DNA from: Intestinibacter sp964449895
GTDB taxonomy: Bacteria; Bacillota; Clostridia; Peptostreptococcales; Peptostreptococcaceae
Assembly (NCBI GenBank): GCA_964449895.1
Contig: CAYVBY010000007.1
Span: 1 to 64,000, forward strand
Direction of reading: 5' to 3'
DNA: 64,000 nt
Under the pieces are notes generated by a model that saw only the letters and a list, made by a program, of their open reading frames with translations, had not been told where the DNA came from and did not search any database. Shown in pieces: positions 33,389-42,992 of this stretch (its first letter is position 1; each line of letters begins with the position of its first letter). The translations under genes and the position numbers were made by a program.

Positions 33389-36058
33389 TTATTTTATTTT
33401 AGCTTGAATACTTTCTAATCTTTCTAATACTGATTTAAGCATTTCTTCGTATTTTTCTTTTTTAGCTTTTTCTTCGTTAACTAATTTTTCTGGAGCCTTA
33501 GCTAAGAAGCCTTGGTTAGATAATTTTCCGTTAACTCTTTTTATTTCACTTTCTATTTTAGCTTTTTCTTTATTTAATCTTTCTAATTCTTTGCTGAAAT
33601 CTACTAATTCATCAAGTGGTATAAATATGTTAACTCCATCTATAACAACACTTACTGCATCTTCTGGTATATTTTCTTCGTTCATTTGTATTTGAACTTC
33701 TGAAGCAGATGCTAATGTTACAAAGTAGTCTTTACCAGCTTCTATAGCTGATAATTTATCTTGAGTTGGAACTATTATAACTTTAGCTTTCTTTGATGGT
33801 GGAACATCCATTTCAGCTCTAGCATTTCTTATATTTCTTATACCTTCCATAGTAAGTTCCATCATAGCTTCTTCTTGAGCCATGTTATCTTCTTCTTTGT
33901 AGTGTGGCCATTCAGAAATCATTATACTTCCTTCTACAGTTGGTAGATAAGTGTATATTTCTTCTGTTATAAATGGCATATATGGATGTAATAATTTAAG
34001 TATTTTTTCTAATACATAAGTTAATACATATAAAGCAGTTTGTTTTGCTTCTTTATCTTCACTGTATAATCTTGGTTTAACTATTTCTATATACCAGTCA
34101 CAGAATTCAGACCAAGCGAAATCTTCAACTTTTGTAGCAGCTATACCTAAATCAAATTTATCCATGTTTTCTGTAACTTCTTTAACTACTTTATTAGCTC
34201 TAGATATTATCCATTTATCTGCTAATGTGAAGTTAGCTTCTACAGATTCTCTTGTTACACCATTCATTATTTCATCATCTATGTTCATGAATATAAATCT
34301 TGATGCATTCCATAATTTATTTGCAAAGTTTCTTGATGCTTCAACTCTTTCGAAGTAGAATCTCATATCATTTCCTGGAGAGTTTCCTGTTATTAACATG
34401 AATCTTAATGCATCAGCACCGTATTCATCTATAACATCTAATGGATTTATACCATTTCCAAGAGATTTACTCATTTTTCTACCTTGAGAGTCTCTAACTA
34501 ATCCATGTATTAAAACATGTTCAAATGGAGTTTCTCCTATACAGAACATTGCTGCAAATGTCATTCTTACAACCCAGAAGAATATTATATCGTATCCTGT
34601 AACAAGTACGTTAGTTGGATAATAGTATTTTAATTCTTCTGTATTATTTGGCCAACCTAATGTTGAGAATGGCCATAATGCAGATGAGAACCAAGTATCT
34701 AGTACGTCTTCATCTTGTTTAAATTCTGTACATCCACATTTTTCACATTTGTGAGGAGCTTCTTTAGCAACAACTACTTCACCACATTCTTGGCAATAGT
34801 AAGCTGGTATTTGGTGACCCCACCATAATTGTCTAGATATACACCAGTCTCTTATGTTTTCTAACCATTGTAGGTAAGTTCCTGTACCATATCTTTCTGG
34901 AACAAATTTTAAATCTCCATTTTTTAATATATCTATAGCAGGTTTTGCTAATTCATCCATTTTAACGAACCATTGTTCAGATAATCTTGGTTCAACTACT
35001 GTGTGACATCTGTAACAAGTACCAACAGCATGTGGATGTGGAACTATTTTGATTAAATATCCTGCTTCGTCTAAATCTTTTACTATTTCTTTTCTACATT
35101 CAGCTCTATCCATTCCTGCGTATTTTCCGCAAAGGTCGTTCATAGATCCATCTTCATTCATTACGTTGATTTGTTCTAAGTTATGTCTTTGTCCAACGCC
35201 AAAATCGTTAGGGTCATGAGCAGGAGTCATTTTAACAACACCAGTTCCGAATTCCATATCAACATAATCATCAGCAACTATTGGAAGTTCTCTTCCTACT
35301 ATTGGAAGTATTGCAACTTTACCAACTATATCTTTATATCTTTCGTCATTAGGGTTAACAGCTATACCACTATCCCCTAATATTGTTTCAGGCCTAGTTG
35401 TAGCTACTTCTAAATATTGATCGCTATCTTTTAAGTAATATTTAACATGATAGAAATTTCCATCCATTTCTTCATGTTCTACTTCTGCATCAGATAAAGT
35501 AGTTTTACAGTCTGGACACCAGTTTATTATTCTGTTTCCTCTGTATATATGACCTTGTTCATATAATTTTATGAAAAATTCTGTAACAGCTTCGTTACAA
35601 CCTTTATCCATTGTAAATCTTTCTCTATCCCAATCACAAGAAGAACCTAATTGTTTCATTTGTTCAACTATAACTCCACCGTACTCTTCTTTCCAGTCCA
35701 TAGCTCTTTTTAGGAATTCTTCTCTTCCTATTTCATATTTTGTCTTACCTTCTTCTTTTTTTATTTTTTCAACAACTTTAACTTCAGTTGCTATAGAAGC
35801 ATGGTCTGTTCCTGGTTGCCATAATGCTTCATATCCATCCATACGTTTCCATCTAATAAGAACATCTTGTAATGTGTGATCAAGTGCATGTCCCATGTGA
35901 AGTTGTCCTGTTATATTAGGTGGTGGTAAAACTATACAGAATGGTTTTTTATCTGGATTTGGACTTGATTTAAAATATCCTTTATCAAGCCACTCTTGAT
36001 ATAATCTTTGTTCAAAATCTTTTGGGTTATAAGTTTTTGATAAATTTGCTTGTGTCAT
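33389..36058 (-). CDS. valS: Valine--tRNA ligase
   Basis: Charges tRNA-Val and edits mischarged threonine. The 889 residues hold the class I motifs PPPNITGQLHMGHAL (HIGH) and GRKMSKSLGNGI (KMSKS), an editing domain with TTRPETILGD, two CxxC zinc-type pairs, and a C-terminal coiled coil (SKELERLNKEKAKIESEI). Length is normal. TTAGGAGGTAAAAA precedes ATG. A valine T-box controls it. The folC gene lies downstream behind the valS terminator. Confidence 0.98.
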   Translation of the reverse strand: MTQANLSKTYNPKDFEQRLYQEWLDKGYFKSSPNPDKKPFCIVLPPPNITGQLHMGHALDHTLQDVLIRWKRMDGYEALWQPGTDHASIATEVKVVEKIKKEEGKTKYEIGREEFLKRAMDWKEEYGGVIVEQMKQLGSSCDWDRERFTMDKGCNEAVTEFFIKLYEQGHIYRGNRIINWCPDCKTTLSDAEVEHEEMDGNFYHVKYYLKDSDQYLEVATTRPETILGDSGIAVNPNDERYKDIVGKVAILPIVGRELPIVADDYVDMEFGTGVVKMTPAHDPNDFGVGQRHNLEQINVMNEDGSMNDLCGKYAGMDRAECRKEIVKDLDEAGYLIKIVPHPHAVGTCYRCHTVVEPRLSEQWFVKMDELAKPAIDILKNGDLKFVPERYGTGTYLQWLENIRDWCISRQLWWGHQIPAYYCQECGEVVVAKEAPHKCEKCGCTEFKQDEDVLDTWFSSALWPFSTLGWPNNTEELKYYYPTNVLVTGYDIIFFWVVRMTFAAMFCIGETPFEHVLIHGLVRDSQGRKMSKSLGNGINPLDVIDEYGADALRFMLITGNSPGNDMRFYFERVEASRNFANKLWNASRFIFMNIDDEIMNGVTRESVEANFTLADKWIISRANKVVKEVTENMDKFDLGIAATKVEDFAWSEFCDWYIEIVKPRLYSEDKEAKQTALYVLTYVLEKILKLLHPYMPFITEEIYTYLPTVEGSIMISEWPHYKEEDNMAQEEAMMELTMEGIRNIRNARAEMDVPPSKKAKVIIVPTQDKLSAIEAGKDYFVTLASASEVQIQMNEENIPEDAVSVVIDGVNIFIPLDELVDFSKELERLNKEKAKIESEIKRVNGKLSNQGFLAKAPEKLVNEEKAKKEKYEEMLKSVLERLESIQAKIK

Positions 36059-36084
36059 TTTTTACCTCCTAAATATCTTCAAAT

Positions 36085-36122
36085 AAAAAAGAGCTTTTCA
36101 TCCATCTAAGGACGAAAAGCTC
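36085..36122 (-). terminator. T-box attenuator terminator of valS
   Basis: GAGCTTTTCATCC and GGACGAAAAGCTC pair over 13 positions including one wobble; TTTTTTATTTG follows on the minus strand. Confidence 0.92.
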
Positions 36123-36340
36123 GCGTTACCACCTTAATTCTAAAATACAACTCTATGTACTTTAGCTCTCAATAAATTTAACGATTTTCACCGTCTAAGT
36201 CTACTGATATTTCAACTTAGAAACTCCAAAGCTACCTTCTGTAAATCTTTTCTAAAAAAATCTTCCAGCTTATGATTTTTCTCTCTGTTAGTAGTATTTA
36301 CATACTCCTCTTTTTCTCAGTCTTTTTATAATGTAATTGA
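36122..36340 (-). promoter_or_regulatory. T-box leader of valS, GUA specifier
   Basis: On the minus strand the leader shows AGAGAG and AGCTGG in stem I, a specifier segment GAAGGTAGCTTTGGAG with GTA (valine), and the T-box core AAGGTGGTAACGCG at 36135-36122, just before the terminator. Uncharged tRNA-Val should allow read-through. Confidence 0.92.
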
Positions 36341-36456
36341 TTACTCTTAATTATAGCTAATCTACTTTGCGATTGTCAATCTATAATTTGCTACATAGTA
36401 TCGTATTTTTGTATATTTTTATTAATAAAATAGTTATTTACTATCTATTTTAATTT

Positions 36457-37062
36457 TTATTTTATTTTCTCAAAATCAATTACTCCATGCTTACATATTG
36501 GACATACATAATCTTCTGGTAGTTCATCCCCTTCATATACATATCCACATATTACACATCTATATCCTTTAGCTCCATTTGCTTCTGGTTTTGGTTTAAT
36601 GTTGTTTTGATAGTAGTCATAAGTAACTGATGGATCATCATTTAAAACTTCTGCATATACAACATCAGCTATAAACATAGTATGAGTTCCTAAATCTACA
36701 GTTTGTTGAACATATGCTGAAATATATACATTTGAATAATCTGTTATATAATATAGTCCATTTAATGACTTTTTAGCATATAAATAATCATTAAACTTAT
36801 TTACATCTGATCCACTTTGGAATCCAAAATGTTTAAACAAATCAAAAGGTGCTTTTTCTGTAAGTACTGAAACATTGATTTTTCTTGAATTTAGTATCAT
36901 ATCATGAGTTTTATTTTGTTTATTAACAGTTACTGATATACGATTAGGTGTTGTTGTAACTTGCATAACTGTATTTACTATACATCCATTGTGTTTATCA
37001 CCTTCCATAGCTGTTAGAACATAAAGTCCATACCCTATTTTATACATAGCTCTATTATTCAT
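36457..37062 (-). CDS. Flavin reductase-rubredoxin fusion (high-molecular-weight rubredoxin type)
   Basis: A 201-residue fusion. Residues 1-150 are a flavin-reductase-like FMN domain (YKIGYGLYVLTAMEGDKHNGCIVNTVMQVT); residues about 152-201 are a rubredoxin with CVICGYVYEGDELPEDYVCPICKHG, two intact CxxC pairs for one iron. In Moorella such a protein passes electrons from NADH to a flavodiiron protein, protecting against O2 or NO. No flavodiiron gene is nearby. GGGAGGCATATT places the start at ATG 37062; a longer frame up to 37173 is probably not translated. Confidence 0.9.
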   Translation of the reverse strand: MNNRAMYKIGYGLYVLTAMEGDKHNGCIVNTVMQVTTTPNRISVTVNKQNKTHDMILNSRKINVSVLTEKAPFDLFKHFGFQSGSDVNKFNDYLYAKKSLNGLYYITDYSNVYISAYVQQTVDLGTHTMFIADVVYAEVLNDDPSVTYDYYQNNIKPKPEANGAKGYRCVICGYVYEGDELPEDYVCPICKHGVIDFEKIK

Positions 37063-37374
37063 AATATGCCTCCCGCACTTTGCATTTTTCCAAATATACC
37101 TAATGTTATTATTCCCACAAAATTCTATTTCAAACATCCTTTTAGCAAATTTTTTTATAAAATTTAAATTCATACACCTTTTAGAATTTATAAACTCAAA
37201 AAAATAAATACTTATACTAATTTACACAAATCTTTATAATAGATAAACTCGCTTATTAAATAATGTTATATTTTCACGCTAACTAAGCCGTGTTTATTAC
37301 AAAGCACATAAATAATTCCATATTTTTGCCACATTTTACACAGAAATAAAACCAAGACGATTAAAATTTATAAA

Positions 37375-37418
37375 TAAAAAAAGAAATAAAACTCCGAAGA
37401 ATTCTATTTCTTTTTTAT
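37375..37418 (-). terminator. Terminator of gdhA
   Basis: AAAAAGAAATA and TATTTCTTTTT pair around a 16-base loop; both flanks are A/T runs. It lies about 115 bases beyond gdhA, past a partial repeat. Confidence 0.7.
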
Positions 37419-37482
37419 CTCTATTTTTTAATAATGTAATAATAAAAAATAGTTAATTTAAAACTTAGGGATATATTTTTAT

Positions 37483-37520
37483 AAAGAAATCTTTATTCTA
37501 AATATTTTCTAAAATGTAAT
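37483..37520 (+). repeat. Dispersed repeat, truncated copy F (left half)
   Basis: AAAGAAATCTTTATTCTAAA followed by TATTTTCTAAAATGTA matches the left half of copies A to D; the right hairpin is absent. It lies just after gdhA, antisense to it. Confidence 0.65.
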
Positions 37521-37532
37521 TATGCTATTTTA

Positions 37533-38885
37533 TTAAACTATTCCTTGTGCCATCATAGCATCTGCAACTTTTATAAAGCCTGCTATATTAGCTCCTGCTA
37601 AATAATTACCTTCAAATCCATATTCTTTAGCAGCATCTCTTGTATTTTTAAATATATTGACCATTATGTCATGTAGTTTTTCATCAACTTCCTCAAATGA
37701 CCAAGATAATCTCATACTATTTTGAGTCATTTCTAAAGCAGAAGTTGCAACACCACCGGCATTAGCAGCTTTAGATGGAGCAAGTAATATTCCTTTTTCT
37801 AAGAAATATTGTTCAGCTTCGTTAGTACAAGGCATATTAGCCCCTTCACCTACTGCAAATGTTCCATTTTCTACTATTATTTTAGCATCATCTAAATCTA
37901 TTTCATTTTGAGTTGCACAAGGTATAACTACATCTGCTTTTACAGTCCATATACCTTTGTTTCCATCAAAGTATTTAGCAGAAGCTCTTCTTTGTGCATA
38001 TTCTTTTATTCTCTTTCTTTCTATTTCTTTTATTTGTTGTACTAATGGTAAGTCTATACCCTCTTCATCATATATATATCCTGAAGAGTCACACATAGCA
38101 ACTACTTTTGCTCCTAATTCTTGAGCCTTTTGAACTGCATATATGGCAACATTACCTGCACCTGATATAACAACAGTCTGACCATTTATGCTCTTACCTG
38201 CTTCTTTTAACATTTCTTCAACAAAGTAGATTATACCATATCCAGTTGCTTGAGTTCTTGCTAGTGAACCTCCATAAGTTAAGCCTTTGCCAGTTAAAAC
38301 ACCTTGATCATTAGCATTTCTAATTCTCTTATATTGTCCATATAGGTAACCGATTTCCCTTCCTCCAACACCTATGTCCCCAGCAGGAACATCAAGATTT
38401 GGCCCTATATGTCTATATAATTCAGTCATAAAACTTTGACAGAATCTCATTATTTCATTGTCAGATTTACCTTTTGGATCAAAGTCAGATCCACCTTTAC
38501 CTCCACCTATTGGTAGCCCTGTTAATGAATTTTTAAATATCTGTTCAAATCCTAAGAATTTGATAATACTTAAATTAACTGATGGGTGGAATCTAAGACC
38601 TCCTTTATAAGGTCCTATTGCAGAGTTAAACTGTACTCTAAAACCTCTATTTACTTGTACTTCGCCTTTATCATCTACCCAAGGTACCCTAAATATAATT
38701 TGTCTTTCTGGTTCTACTAAACGTTCTAATATTTTTGCATCAACATAAGCTGGATTTTTTTCTAATACAGGGATTAATGAAGTTAGTACTTCTTCTATTG
38801 TTTGATGGAATTCACTTTGTCCAGGATTTTTAATCTCAACATCTTTAATCACTTGGTTTACCATTTGTTTAACATTTTTTTCCAT
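37533..38885 (-). CDS. gdhA: NADP-type glutamate dehydrogenase
   Basis: Interconverts 2-oxoglutarate plus ammonia and glutamate. The 450 residues belong to the hexameric class I: GPYKGGLRFHPSVNLS, catalytic lysine region PIGGGKGG, DVPAGDIGVGGREIGY, and the dinucleotide motif VISGAGNVAIYA. RBS AGAGGTGAAAAAGTT precedes ATG 38885; the frame stays open 23 codons upstream, but that region has no ribosome site. Cofactor preference is inferred from length class. Confidence 0.95.
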   Translation of the reverse strand: MEKNVKQMVNQVIKDVEIKNPGQSEFHQTIEEVLTSLIPVLEKNPAYVDAKILERLVEPERQIIFRVPWVDDKGEVQVNRGFRVQFNSAIGPYKGGLRFHPSVNLSIIKFLGFEQIFKNSLTGLPIGGGKGGSDFDPKGKSDNEIMRFCQSFMTELYRHIGPNLDVPAGDIGVGGREIGYLYGQYKRIRNANDQGVLTGKGLTYGGSLARTQATGYGIIYFVEEMLKEAGKSINGQTVVISGAGNVAIYAVQKAQELGAKVVAMCDSSGYIYDEEGIDLPLVQQIKEIERKRIKEYAQRRASAKYFDGNKGIWTVKADVVIPCATQNEIDLDDAKIIVENGTFAVGEGANMPCTNEAEQYFLEKGILLAPSKAANAGGVATSALEMTQNSMRLSWSFEEVDEKLHDIMVNIFKNTRDAAKEYGFEGNYLAGANIAGFIKVADAMMAQGIV

Positions 38886-39345
38886 AACTTTTTCACCTCT
38901 TGTATTTTCCATATATTTATTCACTTTATTGATTGTTATTTTTTTTGCATTCATTTCTCTTTTTATTTTATTTTTATATTTATATTATATATTGATTGTT
39001 AATATTTTTGCAATATGTTTTTTGATTTTTTTCCAATTATTTCGATTTTTTTTAAAAAAGTAGATTTATTAATATTTTAATCCTTTATTTTTTTATTTTT
39101 TTATATTACTCTTATTTTTGTTTGTTAATATTTTATTTAACAAATAGAGTATTTTTTACCTTGTTGAAAATATTTTTATATTTATTTAACATTTTTCATA
39201 AAGCATTTTTTTAACAATGTTGTTTTTAATTTTAAAATAAAAAACAACCCTCTATTAATATATGAAGGTTGTTTATATATTTATTATTAATCATTTTAAA
39301 AATTTCACTCTATATACTTAGTAAAGTTTATAGTTTTTTAATCAG
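38886..39345. other. AT-rich spacer between gdhA and phoU
   Basis: Holds the gdhA promoter region and the phoU terminator at 39238-39275. Apart from long A/T runs I see no ORF with a ribosome site and no clear RNA element. Confidence 0.5.
39238..39275 (-). terminator. Terminator of phoU
   Basis: AAACAACC and GGTTGTTT outer arms with a partly paired inner region; TTTTTTATTTT follows on the minus strand. Confidence 0.85.
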
Positions 39346-40002
39346 TTACCCTATTTCTATCATAATACCTTTTTTGGCATATATTATTTTTTCACATATA
39401 TTAGTTATATGATCTCCTATTCTTTCTAAAAATCTTCCTACAAATAATAATCTTACTCCTTGATTAATATTATTTGTAGGATCTTTATGCATAACTCTTA
39501 AAGAATCCTCTTTTACTTTTTCATATAGCTCATCTAATATTTTATCCTTTAAAGCTATTTCATAAGCTTTTTCATCATCATCTTCTAAGAATGCTATTTT
39601 TAAATCTTCAAGCATTTGCACACATATTTTAGACATTTTAGGTATATCAATCAACTCTTTTATGTATTCATTATTTCCTATTGCAATAGTTTCTTTACAT
39701 ATATTTACTGCATTGTCTCCTATTCTCTCTAATTCACTAGATATATCAGATAAAACATAAATATATTTTAAATCTTTAGCCATTGGATGTTTTAGTGCCA
39801 TTAATTCAACACTTCTATCTCTTATGTATTCTCTTAACAAATCTATATCATCATCTTGTTCAATAATTTTTTTAGCTTCCTCTAAATCTTTAGATACCAT
39901 ACTACTAACAGATAATTCTACAGCTTGTTTACATTGTTCAATCATACCAGAAGTATAATCTTTTAAAGTATTTATACTCACACCTATATCTTTATTCGTC
40001 AT
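39346..40002 (-). CDS. phoU: Phosphate-signalling protein PhoU
   Basis: Represses the Pho response when phosphate is ample and modulates the Pst transporter. The 218 residues form two three-helix bundles, each with the metal-binding signature E/D..R..D (SSELERIGDNAVNICKE and GRFLERIGDHITNICEK). No pst or phoPR genes are adjacent, so it stands alone here. RBS AAAGGAGTAATATT. Confidence 0.95.
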   Translation of the reverse strand: MTNKDIGVSINTLKDYTSGMIEQCKQAVELSVSSMVSKDLEEAKKIIEQDDDIDLLREYIRDRSVELMALKHPMAKDLKYIYVLSDISSELERIGDNAVNICKETIAIGNNEYIKELIDIPKMSKICVQMLEDLKIAFLEDDDEKAYEIALKDKILDELYEKVKEDSLRVMHKDPTNNINQGVRLLFVGRFLERIGDHITNICEKIIYAKKGIMIEIG

Positions 40003-40144
40003 AATATTACTCCTTTATTTTATAGATAAAAATTTTATAATCCCCACCAAGTAAAATTTAAAAAATCATCTATTTATAATATTATAACTTATATTTATAT
40101 ATTTTTGATTAAAAATAAGTAAATCTTTAGTGTCTAATTTATTA

Positions 40145-41923
40145 TTATAATTCTTTCTCTAATTTATCTACAAGTTCAGCAAATACACTTAAAGCTTCAT
40201 CTACTGATTGTTTCTTTTGCATATCTACACCTGCTGCTTTTAATTGATTTAATGGATAATCTGAACCTCCACTTTTTAAGAATTCTTTGTATCTAGCTAC
40301 TGCAACTTCACCTTCTTCAAGTATTTGTTTGCTTAAAGCGCTTGCTGCAGAAAATCCTGTTGCATATTTATATACATAAAAATTAGTGTAAAAATGAGGT
40401 ATTCTAGCCCATTCAAATCCTATCTCTTCATCTACCACACAAGAACTTCCATAGTATTTTTCATTTAATTTATAATATATATCTATAAATCCTTCTGCAG
40501 TTAAAGGTTCTCCACCTTCTACAATTTCATGGACTATTTTTTCAAATTCAGCAAACATAGTTTGTCTATAAACTGTAGTTCTAAATTGTTCTAAATAATA
40601 ATTAAGTAAATAAATTCTTTCTTCTTTTGAATTTGATTTTTCAAGTAAATAATTTATAAGCAATAATTCATTTAGTGTAGAAGCAACCTCTGCTACAAAT
40701 ATTTTATAACCTGAATATAAGTAAGGTTGAGTATTTTTAGAATAATAACTGTGCATAGAATGACCTAATTCATGAATTAAAGTAAATAAAGAATTTAAAT
40801 CATTATGGTAATTCATAAGTATATATGATTTAGAATCGTAGCATCCCCACGAATAAGCGCCACCTTGTTTACCATCATTTTCATATACATCTATCCAATT
40901 ATTATCAAATGCTTCTTTTATATGACTTAAATATTCTTCTCCAAGTGGTTTTAAAGCTTCTAATATAATATCTTTTGCTTCTTCATAAGTGATTTTCATA
41001 TCAAAATCTTGTGCTAAAGGAACATATAAATCATACATATGAACTTCATCTAATCCTAAAAATTTCTTTTTAAGTTCTATATATTTATCTAAAACATGTA
41101 TATTTTCATCTATTGACTTAATTAAATTTTCGTATACATCTACACTTATATTATCTGCAAATAAAGATCCTTGTAGTGCACTTTCGTATTTTCTAATTTT
41201 TGAATAAAAAATTTCTGATTTAATTGCACCATAAAGAGTTGATGCAAAAGTATTTTTATATTTTTTGTAAACAGAATACATTCCATCAAAAGCATCTTTT
41301 CTTACTCTTCTATTTTTACTTTGTAAAAATAAGCTATAGTTAGAATGTGTCAATTTAATTTTATTTCCTTCTTCATCTTCTATTTCTGGAAATTCAATAT
41401 CTGCATAAGACATCATATCATATACATTTTCAGGAACAGAAGTTAAATCAGAAGTTGCTGCTAGTATTTCTTCTTCTCTTTCACTTAAAGTATGTGGCTT
41501 TTCTCTTAATATTTCATCTATATATTTTTTGTAAAAAGCTAATTTTTCATCTTGTAAAAATTCATTTAGTTTAGCTTCATCTATACTTATTATCTCTGGA
41601 ACCATATATGAAGTAGCCATTGATAATTCAGTTGATAACATGTCAATTTTTGTAGATTTTCCTTGATTTTCATTTATTCTTGTATCTTCATGACTTTTCA
41701 TATGAGTATATACATATAACTTTTCAAGTATTCTTCCAGCTTCTTCAGAAATATGAAGAGCTTCATATAAAGTTTCCTTAGATTCAGATAATCTACCTTT
41801 GTATATACTAATCTTATCTATTAAATTTTTTACTTTATCTATATCACTATTTAAATCAGAATCCGTTGGATACATTTCATCTATTGCCCATTTATACTTA
41901 TTTTCAATATTTTTTCTTTCCAT
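40145..41923 (-). CDS. pepF: Oligoendopeptidase F
   Basis: A cytosolic M3-family zinc peptidase that degrades short peptides. The 592 residues include the catalytic LIHELGHSMHSYYS (HExxH) and the downstream glutamate motif VAEVASTLNE. The N-terminal part (KYKWAIDEMYPTDSDLN) is typical of PepF. A TTG lies two codons up, but AAAGGA is better spaced to ATG 41923. Stand-alone gene. Confidence 0.96.
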   Translation of the reverse strand: MERKNIENKYKWAIDEMYPTDSDLNSDIDKVKNLIDKISIYKGRLSESKETLYEALHISEEAGRILEKLYVYTHMKSHEDTRINENQGKSTKIDMLSTELSMATSYMVPEIISIDEAKLNEFLQDEKLAFYKKYIDEILREKPHTLSEREEEILAATSDLTSVPENVYDMMSYADIEFPEIEDEEGNKIKLTHSNYSLFLQSKNRRVRKDAFDGMYSVYKKYKNTFASTLYGAIKSEIFYSKIRKYESALQGSLFADNISVDVYENLIKSIDENIHVLDKYIELKKKFLGLDEVHMYDLYVPLAQDFDMKITYEEAKDIILEALKPLGEEYLSHIKEAFDNNWIDVYENDGKQGGAYSWGCYDSKSYILMNYHNDLNSLFTLIHELGHSMHSYYSKNTQPYLYSGYKIFVAEVASTLNELLLINYLLEKSNSKEERIYLLNYYLEQFRTTVYRQTMFAEFEKIVHEIVEGGEPLTAEGFIDIYYKLNEKYYGSSCVVDEEIGFEWARIPHFYTNFYVYKYATGFSAASALSKQILEEGEVAVARYKEFLKSGGSDYPLNQLKAAGVDMQKKQSVDEALSVFAELVDKLEKEL

Positions 41924-42001
41924 ATTCAAATTCCTTTCTAATTATTATATTGCTTACATTATAGTATAGTTTTTCCTAAAATATTTTTATTAAACTAATA
42001 T

Positions 42002-42664
42002 TTATTGTTTTTTGTAAAAATATAAATCTAACACTCCGTCAACTATCCTTATTTGTTTTTCTAATTCATCTACTATAATCCTTCTATCATAAACAATAGT
42101 ATACTTTGCAGTCCAAATTTGAGTACCTTTATCATTTATGTCAAAGTTCTTTATTGATATCTTATTTTCTTTTAAAATCGAAAAAGTATCTTTAACTGCA
42201 TCTAAATTAGATATCGTCAAATATAGACAACATATATTATTTTTAAAAAATGTTTTATCTATTCTCTTAAGCGTAAGCAATGTTATCATCTCTAAAATCC
42301 ATGCTGTAAGTCCTAAAACATACTGTCCATATCCTATTGCTATACCTATACAAGCAGTTGCCCATATACCAGCAGCTGTCGTTAATCCTCTTATACCACT
42401 AGAATTTTTTAATATAGCACCTGCTCCTAAAAAACCTATTCCAGAAAGAACCTGTGCTGGAAGTCTTGCTGGATCTAGATTAGTGTATGCACTATATAAA
42501 ACAAATAATTGTATTGATGTAATTGAAGTTACACAAGATCCAAGTGCAACAAGTATATGAGTTCTAAAACCAGCAAACTGATTTGACTTTTCTCTTTCTA
42601 GACCTGTAAGTCCTCCTATTACTAAACATATAAATAGTCTTATAATTATTTCCTTTTCACTAAT
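42002..42664 (-). CDS. MgtC/SapB family membrane protein with an ATT start
   Basis: A 220-residue MgtC-like protein. The reading frame begins ISEKEIIIRLFICLVIGGLTGLEREKS, matching the family N-terminus; it continues with GFRTHILVALGSC, GIGFLGAGAILK and GIRGLTTAAGIWATACIGIAIG (about four membrane helices), then a C-terminal ACT-like domain (from about residue 140). No ATG, GTG or TTG exists in frame before residue 126. GGAGG lies eight bases before ATT 42664, so ATT seems to be the start codon. Relatives act in Mg2+ or phosphate homeostasis. Confidence 0.82.
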   Translation of the reverse strand: MSEKEIIIRLFICLVIGGLTGLEREKSNQFAGFRTHILVALGSCVTSITSIQLFVLYSAYTNLDPARLPAQVLSGIGFLGAGAILKNSSGIRGLTTAAGIWATACIGIAIGYGQYVLGLTAWILEMITLLTLKRIDKTFFKNNICCLYLTISNLDAVKDTFSILKENKISIKNFDINDKGTQIWTAKYTIVYDRRIIVDELEKQIRIVDGVLDLYFYKKQ

Positions 42665-42784
42665 ACAAATCTCCTCCTTTTATGATTTTTTTATTTTAAA
42701 AATCCTCAAATATAAATTTATTTTTATTAATATATTTTATTTATGTTGTTTCAATAATTCCACAATAAATTTTATTAGATAAAG

Positions 42785-42813
42785 TAAATAACCCACATCT
42801 TGTGGGTTATTTA
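42785..42813 (-). terminator. Terminator of the Gx transporter-Spo0E pair
   Basis: AAATAACCCACA and TGTGGGTTATTT form a perfect 12-bp stem. The stop codon of the Spo0E-like gene lies in the right arm. A T-run follows only weakly on the minus strand (TTTACTTTATC). Confidence 0.85.
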
Positions 42814-42968
42814 CTCAAATATATATATTTGTTTATTAAAATATCGATTTGTTTACTTGCCTCTGTTAATTCATCTTCAAATATATCTGGATATTGTATG
42901 TACGTATTTATTTGCTCTCTAACTTCTTCAATTTCTTTTTTTAGTATTTCTAACTCATTTTTTTCCAT
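42807..42968 (-). CDS. Small Spo0E-like phosphatase
   Basis: A 53-residue protein with two predicted helices, MEKNELEILKKEIEEVREQI and then EASKQIDILINKYI. The S-x-x-x-D-x-L-I-x-x-Y pattern is the Spo0E family signature (aspartyl-phosphate phosphatases that dephosphorylate Spo0A-P and so delay sporulation). GGTGAT before ATG 42968 is a moderate ribosome site. It lies 24 bases after the Gx transporter gene and its stop codon is inside the shared terminator. Confidence 0.78.
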   Translation of the reverse strand: MEKNELEILKKEIEEVREQINTYIQYPDIFEDELTEASKQIDILINKYIYLSK

Positions 42969-42992
42969 ATTATCACCACTAACATTTAAAAT

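Larger units (their letters stand above)
37063..37532. other. Spacer between gdhA and the rubredoxin fusion gene
   Basis: Holds the likely promoter of the rubredoxin gene, the gdhA terminator (37375-37418) and a half copy of the dispersed repeat (37483-37520). No supported ORF. Confidence 0.6.

Noticed and set aside
42002..42289. A separate 95-residue minus-strand protein starting at an internal ATG
   Set aside because: The frame continues upstream with the complete MgtC membrane domain; this is only its C-terminal part.
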